A stretch of 64,000 nucleotides of DNA, taken from positions 1,922,001-1,986,000 of the forward strand of contig OZ241987.1 of the NCBI GenBank assembly GCA_965204395.1, written 5' to 3'. The position numbers and the translations under genes were made by a program. Under the pieces are notes generated by a model. The model did no database searches. It was not told where the DNA came from and worked only from the letters and a program-made list of their open reading frames with translations. The DNA comes from Bin87 sp965204395. GTDB taxonomy: Bacteria > Chloroflexota > Dehalococcoidia > Lucifugimonadales > UBA3495. How positions within the stretch are numbered: position 1 is the stretch's first letter; every line of letters begins with the position of its first letter. Of the stretch, positions 1 to 7,090 are shown piece after piece.

Positions 1-525
1 GACGAGGGACTCCAGGAATACGCCGGCACGGTGGTGATCCTCTACACCATCATGTCCATGTTCGCCCAGCCCCTGGGCGGCTACGTCGGCGACCGGTTCC
101 CCAAGCGCATCGGCCTGTTCGTGTTCACCATCATCCAGGCCAGCGCCGTGGTGCTGCTCACCTTCAGCAGCGAGTTATGGATGTTCTACGCCTTCGCCGT
201 GATATTCGGCGTAGGGTTCGGCGGCCGCAACCCGCTGACCACGTCCATAAGGGGCGAGTACTTCGGGCGCGGCAACTTCGGCAAGATCCTGGGCATCAGC
301 ACCATCCCCATGAACGGCCTGCTGCTGATTTCCAGCCCCTTCGCCGGTTACATGTACGACTGGACCGGTACCTACACCGTCGCCTTCCTGGTACTCGCGG
401 GATTCAACTACGCCGGCGGCGTCTGCTTCCTGTTCGCCAAGCGCCCCCAAATTCCGACCACCCCCCAGGCCACGCCCACGGTCTCCGCGCCCGCTCCGGC
501 ACCTGCTGCCGGCGACGACTCGTAG
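1..525 (+). CDS. MFS transporter, C-terminal part (cut by window start)
   Basis: The reading frame is open from base 1, so the gene begins before the window and only the last 174 residues are visible. They form a run of hydrophobic helices with a cytoplasmic loop carrying GDRFPKR, which resembles the conserved MFS motif A between two helices (G-x-x-x-D-R). The protein ends in a Pro/Ala/Thr-rich hydrophilic tail of about 30 residues and a TAG stop. The substrate cannot be read from this fragment. The family (major facilitator superfamily) is clear, the specificity is not. Confidence 0.85.
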   Translation, partial: DEGLQEYAGTVVILYTIMSMFAQPLGGYVGDRFPKRIGLFVFTIIQASAVVLLTFSSELWMFYAFAVIFGVGFGGRNPLTTSIRGEYFGRGNFGKILGISTIPMNGLLLISSPFAGYMYDWTGTYTVAFLVLAGFNYAGGVCFLFAKRPQIPTTPQATPTVSAPAPAPAAGDDS

Positions 526-673
526 GTGATTTGCCTGCCGGGAGGAACGGGCCTTTACCGGATGTCCAATTCGGTTATTTGGCTGCGGCCGGGATCGTTC
601 ACAGCCTGGTTCACATCGTCCAGGCGTTGTCGTAAATCCGGCCAGGAGTTGGTGGTAAGGATCAGGACGCTGA

Positions 674-707
674 TATTCGTTCGGGCAAAGTATTCGTTCG
701 GGCAAAG
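674..707. repeat. 17-bp tandem duplication, two perfect copies
   Basis: The unit tattcgttcgggcaaag is present twice, at 674-690 and 691-707. It lies inside the DUF5615 pseudogene and causes a +17 frameshift. A single copy restores the expected C-terminal strand of the toxin, so the duplication is a mutation of a formerly normal gene. Confidence 0.9.
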
Positions 708-813
708 TTCTGTTGAAAGGGCATTTGCTGGTCGGCAGTGATCAGTAACTCATAGCCGTCCGCCTCGGCTCGATCCAGGAGTTTACCGTTGTGCAACTCC
801 TGCCACCCTCTTT

Positions 814-958
814 CAGGGCCTTTTCAAAGTCCTGTATGGCGGCCTTTCACCCCGAAGCGTCATTCCCGCTTTGGCCGGAATTCAGCAGATCGTTGTGTTC
901 GCAATGTTCTGGATTCCGGCTTTCGCCGGAATGACGGATTAACTTTAAAAAAGCCCTG
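814..958. mobile_element. MITE (145 bp) inserted in a toxin gene
   Basis: The element starts CAGGGCCTTTTCAAAGT and ends with ACTTTAAAAAAGCCCTG, which are imperfect terminal inverted repeats (14 of 17 match). The flanks ACCCTCTTT at 805-813 and 959-967 are a 9-bp target site duplication. Inside are two hairpins, one being ATTCCGGCTTTCGCCGGAAT. There is no room for a transposase, so it must be mobilised in trans. Removing the element plus one target copy rejoins the interrupted toxin frame, which proves insertion. Its CAGGGC ends resemble those of the three longer MITEs of this window. Confidence 0.85.
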
Positions 959-1041
959 ACCCTCTTTCCGCAGCGGTGTGCGCGTCGTGCCCAGGCAAAT
1001 TATTCTTGAGAGGTCGCGGCACGCTGTGGTCCAGCAGTATC

Positions 1042-1275
1042 CTAATGGTCGGGCCCGCTCTCCAATGATGCGATCTGATGACTCAGGACCGCTTCCACCT
1101 GGTGGCGTGTTACCCCAGGGAACCATTCCATGAACTCGTCGATGGTGGCTCCCCCTTTCAAGTTGTTGAAAAGCGCAGACACCGGCACCCTGGTGCCTTT
1201 GAATATCCATGCGCCACTGACTTTGCCCGGGCGGCTCTCGATGGCCGTGCATGTGCTCCAGTCGTTCATGGTCAT
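1042..1275 (-). CDS. DUF433 family antitoxin-like protein
   Basis: A 77-residue protein of the DUF433 family, with the typical core GAWIFKGTRVPVSALFNNL followed by a helix-turn-helix-like segment (DEFMEWFPGVTRHQVEAVL). DUF433 proteins usually act as antitoxins and DNA-binding repressors of a downstream DUF5615 toxin. Here that toxin is present but inactivated, so this looks like an orphaned antitoxin. The start could be GTG at 1278, ATG at 1275 or ATG at 1269; 1275 is chosen without a clear ribosome binding site. Confidence 0.75.
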   Translation of the reverse strand: MTMNDWSTCTAIESRPGKVSGAWIFKGTRVPVSALFNNLKGGATIDEFMEWFPGVTRHQVEAVLSHQIASLESGPDH

Positions 1276-1457
1276 CACCCGTGTCAGTCCGTTTCATTGA
1301 GGCTTATTGTACATTCCCATGGCCACACCATAAGCAGATGTTGCGCTTCGTTTGCGAATCTAGTGAATCCACACGCGGGCATTCGGCGACGCGCGTATTG
1401 CTTCAGCCGATCGCAGCAGCCCAAGCGGAAGAGAGATTGAATAGCGGGCGCCGCTGG

Positions 1458-1642
1458 CGGGGCAATCGCATTTTGAATTTAGACGCCCGACACTCCGGCG
1501 CAAGCCGGAGTCCAGAGGCCGCCGAATGAAGAAAGCGACCGCGAAACTGCCGATTTCAGGCACTGGATACCGGCTTTCGCCGGTATGACGGTGGCCGGGA
1601 GAGTCTTATCCAAGGGCCGACAATTGAAATGCGATTGCCCTG
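1458..1642. mobile_element. MITE family D, copy 1 (185 bp)
   Basis: The ends are CGGGGCAATCGCATTTTGAA and the inverted ATTGAAATGCGATTGCCCTG. The flanks GCGCCGCTGG (1448-1457) and GCGCTGCTGG (1643-1652) agree in 9 of 10 bases and look like a target duplication. Two internal hairpins are built on CTCCGGCGCAAGCCGGAG and TACCGGCTTTCGCCGGTA. Related copies lie at 33140-33324 (inverted) and 42912-43118 (same orientation). It lies just 3' of the PaREP1-like gene. The rest of 1276-1457 shows no gene. Confidence 0.85.
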
Positions 1643-1652
1643 GCGCTGCTGG

Positions 1653-2039
1653 TTATTCGGCGGCCAGCGCCTCGGCATCGTCGATGTAATCAGCAGTTTC
1701 CCTGATGCGACGCTCAGAGTGCCTGTTGCACGCCCCGGTGTAAAAGCAGGAGCCGTGCAACTGGCTGAGGCGGCTGTAGTATAGGCCCTCTAGCGGAGCC
1801 ACCGCCGGGTCTGCCGCTACCAGGTCATCGAGGCTGTCGCTGGTGAGGCCGGTGGGTCCAGGTTGCTCTCCGGTGCGGGCCAGAATCAGGGCATCGGTGG
1901 CGCGTTTTGTGGCGCACCAGGCTTTCTCCGCCGCATCTCGGATGTCGCCATATTCGAGACGTTCGACCGCTTGTGCTTGGATTTGGCGGGCGTCGGCAAA
2001 CAGTTCGTCGATTTGGTCTTGGACTGAAGTGGTGGTCAA
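1653..2039 (-). CDS. PaREP1/HEPN-like protein, paralogue 1
   Basis: This 128-residue helical protein shares two landmarks with the proteins at 20185-20601 and 58543-59058: A-E-K-A-W-C-A near residue 37 and L-H-G-S-C-F-Y near residue 93. PaREP1-like proteins are thought to have a HEPN-type four-helix fold, seen in toxins and nucleotidyltransferase partners; the active-site R-x4-6-H is not obvious here. No ATG is available. A TTG start is supported by a GGAGG nine bases upstream. No partner gene lies next to it. Family placement is by eye, and function is unknown. Confidence 0.65.
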   Translation of the reverse strand: MTTTSVQDQIDELFADARQIQAQAVERLEYGDIRDAAEKAWCATKRATDALILARTGEQPGPTGLTSDSLDDLVAADPAVAPLEGLYYSRLSQLHGSCFYTGACNRHSERRIRETADYIDDAEALAAE

Positions 2040-2193
2040 TGAAATAATCCTCCAACTCTCTGATCATATCGTACCACTATAAGTGAAGAGTTGGGGAATA
2101 ATATGTACAACGCGGCCTGAACAGTCCGGTCATCCCGAGTCTTTCGAAGCATCAACTTCATGGAACGCTGCCCTGATCGAATTACCCCCATCC

Positions 2194-3513
2194 TTACCCC
2201 CTCCGCCACGACCGCGCCGCCGCCATCAGGACTGCCGCTACCAGCGCGACGCCGGCCATAAGCAGGAACACCTCCCGGTAGGTGTCGGTGCGGTCGTATG
2301 CGATCCCCGCAACCAACGGCCCGAAGGCGAACCCCAATACCTGTGATGCGCGGCCCACGCCGTGTATCGCCCCCAGGGATCCGCGTCCGTAGCTGGCCGC
2401 CCACATCAGCGGCGCCAGCGTGTTGATCCCGGTGCCGATCAGCCCCATCAGGATCACCACCGCATAGGTCTCGACCAGCGTGTCGGTCTGTACCAGCAGC
2501 GTCAGCGCCGCCGTGCCCAGCAGGTACAGCGCCACCATCAGCCAGCGCGGAGATACCCGATCCGCGGCTATGCCCGACCCCATCGCGCCCACCGCGCCCG
2601 ACGTGGCCATCACGCTGATGGCTCCCACCGCCGCCGTCGCGCTGAGCCCCCGCTCCGTCAGGTACGGCACCAGGTGCAATCCCGGCCCGGCCATCGCGTT
2701 GCTGCCCAGAAACAGCGACACCAGCGCGACCCAGAACACCCGCGTCCTCGCCGCCTCGCCCAGCGTCAGCGACGGCTCCTCCGCTGTGATTGCCGCAGCC
2801 GGAGTCTCCCCGTTGACAACGGTCCGCTCGTGGTTCGACAGGCTCACCATGAGCGGACTGGCTTCGGGAGCCGTTGCTGTGCCGGTCGTCGGGCTGTCGC
2901 CGTCCACGCTCAGCCCCATGTCCTCCGGCTGCCGGCGCACCCACAGCGCGCACGGGATAACGCCCAGCACGAACATCAGCACTGCCAGCATCAGCCACGC
3001 CGAGCGCCATCCCCACTGGCCGATCACCAACTGCGTCATCGGCGCCAGTACAATCACGCCTACCGTCTCGAGCAGGAACACCAACCCCGTGGCTCGTCCC
3101 CTGTATCTTTGGAACCATTTCCCGGCCGCTACCGACGCGCCAATCTTGACTCCGCCCTGATCTGCGATGCGCGAAATCGTGAATGCGACGTAGAAACCCG
3201 TCAGGGTCTGCATCAACGACAGATACACGCAGCCCAACCCTATGATGGCCCCGCCGATCACCAGCGTGAGCCGCGACCCGAACCGGTCCACCAGCCGCCC
3301 GATGAACGGCGCCAACGCCGCCCCCAGGATCGCCCCCAACGTCGTTGCGCCGGCGATCTCCGTGCGACCCCATCCGAATTCCTCGGACATGGGCACGACA
3401 AATATGGTCAGTATCGATATGGCGGACGCGGCGTTGGCGAACCCGATGCTCCCCGACGCTCCGGCGACCACCCAACCGTAGTATAGCGATCCTGGTCGGA
3501 ATTTCATGCACAC
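2194..3513 (-). CDS. MFS transporter (monocarboxylate/oxalate-formate type)
   Basis: A 439-residue membrane protein with about 12 hydrophobic helices. The N-terminus has the YYGWVVAGASGSIGFANA pattern and the 2-3 loop has GRLVDRFGSR, the MFS motif A, as in the oxalate/formate antiporter branch. The central cytoplasmic loop between helices 6 and 7 (about residues 205-260) is long. It contains the peptide PLMVSLSNHERTVV, encoded by an inserted palindromic repeat (2824-2856). The frame stays open through it, so the transporter probably still works. The substrate is unknown. Between 2040 and 2193 and between 3514 and 3693 I see no gene. Confidence 0.85.
   Translation of the reverse strand: MCMKFRPGSLYYGWVVAGASGSIGFANAASAISILTIFVVPMSEEFGWGRTEIAGATTLGAILGAALAPFIGRLVDRFGSRLTLVIGGAIIGLGCVYLSLMQTLTGFYVAFTISRIADQGGVKIGASVAAGKWFQRYRGRATGLVFLLETVGVIVLAPMTQLVIGQWGWRSAWLMLAVLMFVLGVIPCALWVRRQPEDMGLSVDGDSPTTGTATAPEASPLMVSLSNHERTVVNGETPAAAITAEEPSLTLGEAARTRVFWVALVSLFLGSNAMAGPGLHLVPYLTERGLSATAAVGAISVMATSGAVGAMGSGIAADRVSPRWLMVALYLLGTAALTLLVQTDTLVETYAVVILMGLIGTGINTLAPLMWAASYGRGSLGAIHGVGRASQVLGFAFGPLVAGIAYDRTDTYREVFLLMAGVALVAAVLMAAARSWRRG
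2824..2856. repeat. Palindromic repeat family E, in-frame inside the MFS gene
   Basis: The palindrome begins CCGCTCGTGGTTCGACAGGC and closes with CCATGAGCGG. Read on the minus strand it encodes PLMVSLSNHER within the MFS central loop. The same motif, in a longer double form, occurs in noncoding DNA at 50419-50500, which shows that it is a dispersed repeat and not part of the transporter's own sequence. Confidence 0.8.
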
Positions 3514-3693
3514 GCATGCCGACGCTTCCAGCTTCGCCCGGCCTGCCGCGGCAATGCAGACCGGACGGATTTATGGATAACAACGGCGCTCCCTCCCCGG
3601 CTCGCCGTCGCTAAAATATTCAGGGGCAGGCTGCGGAGCCCACCCCTGCTGTGTTTGCCGTATTCAGACCCTTACGGCACGGAACAGCGGTTA

Positions 3694-4227
3694 TCAGCGG
3701 TCAGTCTCGGTGATCTCGATGTTCCGGATCGCAAGGCGTTCGGTGGGTTGGCTGTTTTCACCGCCCCGGCTCTGGCGCACCGGCGACGTCGCCAATGCCT
3801 CCAGCACGTCGTCGCCCTCTGTCAGCATGCCGAAAATGGTGTAGTTGGGCGGCAGTCCCACATCGGCCCCGTGCACGATGAACCACTGGCTGCCGTTGGT
3901 GTTCGGGCCGGCGTTGGCCATAGCCAGCGTGCCCCGCGTGTAGGAACGCGTCACCTCTTCGTCGCGGAAACGGTAGCCGGGTCCGCCCGTGCCGTCGCCC
4001 TGCGGGCAACCGCCCTGGATCATGAACCCGTTGATCACCCGGTGAAACTGGTTGTCTTCGTAGAAGCCATCCTTGGCCAGGAAGACGAAGTTGTTGACCG
4101 TTCGTGGCGCAACCTCCGGCATCAGCTGGATCGTCATGTCGCCTTTGTCGGTCTTGATAATCGCCCGGTATTCCTTGGTCGCTTCGATCACGAGGCCGGG
4201 CGGATTTTCGTACTGCTTGGGAGGCAT
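3694..4227 (-). CDS. Peptidyl-prolyl cis-trans isomerase, cyclophilin type
   Basis: A 177-residue cyclophilin that catalyses cis-trans isomerisation of prolyl bonds. Family landmarks are GDMTIQLMPEVAPRTVNNFV, FHRVINGFMIQGGCPQGDGTG, MANAGPNTNGSQWFI and the closing YTIFGMLTEGDDVLEAL segment. There is no signal peptide, so it is probably cytoplasmic. Trp replaces the usual Phe in the GSQFF motif. It is a single gene, diverging from the dehydrogenase at 4409. Confidence 0.93.
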   Translation of the reverse strand: MPPKQYENPPGLVIEATKEYRAIIKTDKGDMTIQLMPEVAPRTVNNFVFLAKDGFYEDNQFHRVINGFMIQGGCPQGDGTGGPGYRFRDEEVTRSYTRGTLAMANAGPNTNGSQWFIVHGADVGLPPNYTIFGMLTEGDDVLEALATSPVRQSRGGENSQPTERLAIRNIEITETDR

Positions 4228-4271
4228 TTAGATGTTCTCCTCATGTTGATTCTGCGGATAAAACTGCGGGG

Positions 4272-4317
4272 ATTATACCCCAAGGCGTCCGGTGCAGCCG
4301 GTATCGTGTTTTATAAT
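4272..4317. promoter_or_regulatory. Possible divergent -10 boxes
   Basis: TATAAT occurs on the plus strand at 4312-4317, ahead of the dehydrogenase, and on the minus strand at 4272-4277, ahead of the cyclophilin. Neither has a convincing -35 box at the usual spacing, so these are only candidate promoters. Confidence 0.35.
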
Positions 4318-4408
4318 AGTAGTAGAAGCACGCGCCGCTACGTGATGCTTCAAGCCCCGCGTCCCTTCGTCGCTGCCATCCATTAATTTTCCAAGAGGAG
4401 GCGATGCA

Positions 4409-5476
4409 ATGAACGTTCTCAATAAGATGGTCAAATTCGGCCACGAGCAGGTCTCCATGTACAGCGACCCCGAGAGTGGCCTGCGCGGCATCATCGCGAT
4501 TCACGATACTACGCTGGGCCCGTCGTGCGGCGGCACCCGCATGTGGCCCTACGCCTCCGAGGCCGACGCGCTGACCGACGCTCTCCGCCTCTCCCAGGCC
4601 ATGACCTACAAGTCCGCGGCCGCCGGCCTGAACCTGGGCGGCGGCAAGGGTGTCATCATCGGCGACCCGCACACCGACAAGACCGAGGGTCTGCTGCGTG
4701 CCTGGGGGCGGTTCGTGGACACTCTCGGTGGCCGCTATCTCACCACCACCGACGTCGGCACCACCGGCCGGGACCTAGAGTACGTCCACCAGGAAACCGA
4801 CCATGTCGTCGGCCTGGATACCACCCTGGGCGGCAGCGGCGACACTTCCATCATGACCGGCCTGGGCATCTACATGGGCATGCGCGCCTGCGCCGCCCAC
4901 GCCTGGGGCGACGATTCGCTGCGGGGGCGCACCATCGCCATGCAGGGTTTCGGCAAGGTGGCATCCCATACCGCCGAACACCTGCTGGAGGACGACGCCC
5001 GAATCTTCGCCACCGACATCAGCGATGTCGCGCTGGACAAGGCGCGCCACATGGGCGTCAAGGTGGTCGATCCCGACGAAATCTACTACACCGAGTGCGA
5101 CATATTCGCGCCCTGCGCACTGGGCGGCGTCATCAACGCCGAGACCATCGACCGCCTGAACTGCCGCATCGTCGCCGGCGGCGCCAACAACCAGCTTGCG
5201 ACCCCCGAGGACGGCGAGGAACTCCACCGCCGCGGCATCATCTACGCGCCGGACTTCCTGATCAACGCCGGCGGCATCATCAACGCCGCCGCCGAGATCG
5301 GACAGCCCTACAACCCGGACCGCTCCCGGCAGCAGACCGAGCGGATCTATGAGCAGATGGCGGCGGTTCTCGCCACGTCGAGCAAAAAGGAAATCTCCAC
5401 GGCCCGGGCGGCCGACCTCCTCGCGGAGAAACGCCTGGCGTCCGTGCGCGGCGTGCGGCACGTTTGGCGGGGGTAG
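4409..5476 (+). CDS. Leucine/valine-type amino acid dehydrogenase
   Basis: A 355-residue member of the Glu/Leu/Phe/Val dehydrogenase family, which oxidatively deaminates a branched-chain or aromatic amino acid with NAD. The N-terminal domain has MTYKSAAAGLNLGGGKG with the substrate-binding and catalytic lysines K68 and K80, and TTTDVGT with D115. The C-terminal Rossmann domain has GFGKVA at residues 180-185. The short length and the GGTRMWPY segment fit leucine dehydrogenase better than glutamate dehydrogenase. A strong GAGGAGG precedes the ATG. It is probably monocistronic. Confidence 0.9.
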   Translation: MNVLNKMVKFGHEQVSMYSDPESGLRGIIAIHDTTLGPSCGGTRMWPYASEADALTDALRLSQAMTYKSAAAGLNLGGGKGVIIGDPHTDKTEGLLRAWGRFVDTLGGRYLTTTDVGTTGRDLEYVHQETDHVVGLDTTLGGSGDTSIMTGLGIYMGMRACAAHAWGDDSLRGRTIAMQGFGKVASHTAEHLLEDDARIFATDISDVALDKARHMGVKVVDPDEIYYTECDIFAPCALGGVINAETIDRLNCRIVAGGANNQLATPEDGEELHRRGIIYAPDFLINAGGIINAAAEIGQPYNPDRSRQQTERIYEQMAAVLATSSKKEISTARAADLLAEKRLASVRGVRHVWRG

Positions 5477-5480
5477 AGGC

Positions 5481-7043
5481 TTACCATCTGCGCTTCCGCA
5501 ATTCCGGTGGCAGGACGGCGTCTCCGTACAACTCCTCCAGGAACGCGAAAATCTCTGGATATTCTTTGCGGATCGTGCTCCGGCCAGCGCCCCTGCCAAT
5601 CTCGTCCGTCACTTCAAAATATGCGGTGGTGAACACCGCGAAAAATTCCTTGGTGTCATGCATCATGTGGGTTCCTGGAAAGATATCGTCCTGCTTTGCG
5701 GCAGCGTAAAAAGCGTTCCACTTCTTGTGGTCTTCTTGGGTGAAGCACACATTCTGAATCCCATGGGCAAATTCGTGCACCGTTATCAAGGCGTCGAAAG
5801 GAAATCGGTTATGGGGATATTCCCTAATATCAAGGCCGAGGACCGACTCCTCCGACGCCGATGATACGGGTTGGCCCCTGACACCCCCGAGGCCGCGTAT
5901 CGCGAAAGATTCGTAGGTTCTGCCGGTAAAATCGCTGCGACCTTTCAACCCGCCATATTCGGGAAGCGTGGTCACAAACTCGTCCTTGGGGATGATGGCG
6001 AGGTCTCCACCCGCGTCCGCCATGCACGGGGCTATGTCTTCGCGCCCTGATAGCATTGGGCCAATCATGCCCGCTGCCGCCATTAGCGCTTGCGGGTCTA
6101 CCTTCCCGGTGGCTTTGACGTTGACGCCTTTGACGGAAAGGAATTGCTCGTAATAGGACGCCGGCCGCGTGTCGATTTGAAATCTGTCCAGTATCTCCAT
6201 TCTGGCCTTGTCGTGCGTCAGTGCGTCGTGGTCGCACATCCACGCCCGCACCCGAAACCCTTGGGCGGGGCCAGGCAAAGAATCGGCCATCGTTACCAAC
6301 TCCACGACATTCACCACGCAATATTGGGGGCTCTCCTGTACGCGATAACGGATCAAATAGGATGGTTGGCCGTTAGCCTCCCGTTTTTGGAACGACGTCA
6401 GTTCAAACAGCGAGCGTGTAGGCCACCAATCCTGTTCCGCCCGGTCACGTACCGACTCAGCGAATCGGTCGATATTGTTGCCTCTGGGCACGGCTTGCGA
6501 AGTAATCTGTAACCAACTCCAGGGCGATTCGCGGTGGTAACGGCCCTCCTCCACCATATTCCATGCGTCTGGCACATCAATAGTGTGACCGTATTCCAAC
6601 TCGCGGTTCGTTACAGCTTTGTCGGATGTGTAGGTTAGGGTGGGAGTGGGCGTTGGGGCTATGGTGGGCGTCGGAACGAGAGTAGTGGTAGGTGCCGGCG
6701 TGGGTGTGCTGGTGGGCGTTGGTATAGCAGTAGGCACCGGCGTCGGTGTGGCGGTGGGTGTCGGAACGGGAGTTGCGGTAGGCTCCGGCGTCAAAGTCGC
6801 AGTGGGTTCCGGTAAGGAAGTGGCCGTGGGCACCGGCGTGGACGCTACGGGGGCGGTAGGCAGAGGCGTAGCGGTAGCCTCCCGCGTGGGGATAGCAGCC
6901 ATCATTACCGTGGGACCTACGGTGGGTGCGGCCTCTGGCGCCGACGTGGGTACAGGCTGTGGCTCGTCGGCACACGCAATCGTAAATGCCAGCGCGCTCA
7001 TGGTCCAGAACATCGCCAGCAAGCATCTCAGCACTTTCGTCAA
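5481..7043 (-). CDS. Lipoprotein with anthrax-lethal-factor-like zinc peptidase domain
   Basis: About 520 residues. The N-terminus has a hydrophobic signal ending in a lipobox-like LAFTIAC, so the protein is probably anchored outside the cell. A linker of about 100 residues follows, made of Pro-Thr-Pro-x-Ala repeats. A globular region leads to ALITVHEFAHGIQN near residue 425, the HExxH zinc site, and then DTKEFFAVFTTAYFE, with a glutamate placed like the third ligand of ATLF/PPEP-type peptidases. The TTG start at 7043 is chosen because AGGGAGG lies five bases upstream; the longer frame to 7229 has no signal peptide at its front. Substrate unknown. Confidence 0.7.
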   Translation of the reverse strand: MTKVLRCLLAMFWTMSALAFTIACADEPQPVPTSAPEAAPTVGPTVMMAAIPTREATATPLPTAPVASTPVPTATSLPEPTATLTPEPTATPVPTPTATPTPVPTAIPTPTSTPTPAPTTTLVPTPTIAPTPTPTLTYTSDKAVTNRELEYGHTIDVPDAWNMVEEGRYHRESPWSWLQITSQAVPRGNNIDRFAESVRDRAEQDWWPTRSLFELTSFQKREANGQPSYLIRYRVQESPQYCVVNVVELVTMADSLPGPAQGFRVRAWMCDHDALTHDKARMEILDRFQIDTRPASYYEQFLSVKGVNVKATGKVDPQALMAAAGMIGPMLSGREDIAPCMADAGGDLAIIPKDEFVTTLPEYGGLKGRSDFTGRTYESFAIRGLGGVRGQPVSSASEESVLGLDIREYPHNRFPFDALITVHEFAHGIQNVCFTQEDHKKWNAFYAAAKQDDIFPGTHMMHDTKEFFAVFTTAYFEVTDEIGRGAGRSTIRKEYPEIFAFLEELYGDAVLPPELRKRRW

Positions 7044-7090
7044 ATGCCCCTCCCTGCTGGCGCGCCGTACCAGTGCCGATTTATGAGCCG

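Larger units (their letters stand above)
555..1041 (-). pseudogene. DUF5615-type PIN-like toxin, broken by a MITE and a 17-bp duplication
   Basis: Read on the minus strand directly after the DUF433 gene, this DNA encodes RILLDHSVPRPLKNNLPGHD, the typical N-terminus of DUF5615 (Mut7-C/PIN-like) toxins. The frame stops being sensible at a 145-bp inserted element (814-958). On the far side it continues exactly where it left off with GWQELHNGKLLDRAEADGYE and LLITADQQMPFQQN. A tandem 17-bp duplication (674-707) then shifts the frame; removing one copy restores ISVLILTTNSWPDLRQRLDD and a TAA at 555. No ATG is visible at the N-terminus (ATT stands there). The toxin is therefore dead by at least two independent events, while its DUF433 partner upstream is intact. 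Confidence 0.8.

Noticed and set aside
860..1297. 145-codon minus-strand frame crossing DUF433 and the MITE
   Set aside because: It is in the wrong frame for DUF433 and runs through inserted mobile DNA.
2036..3583. A 515-codon open frame, and others, antisense or shifted to the MFS gene
   Set aside because: High GC keeps shifted frames open. The product is Arg/Gly/His-rich without motifs, while the MFS frame has clear membrane helices and family motifs.
6620..6960. GTGGGC/GTCGG-rich stretch looking like a tandem repeat or CRISPR-like array
   Set aside because: It encodes the Pro-Thr linker of the lipoprotein at 5481-7043; unit length varies and there are no spacers.
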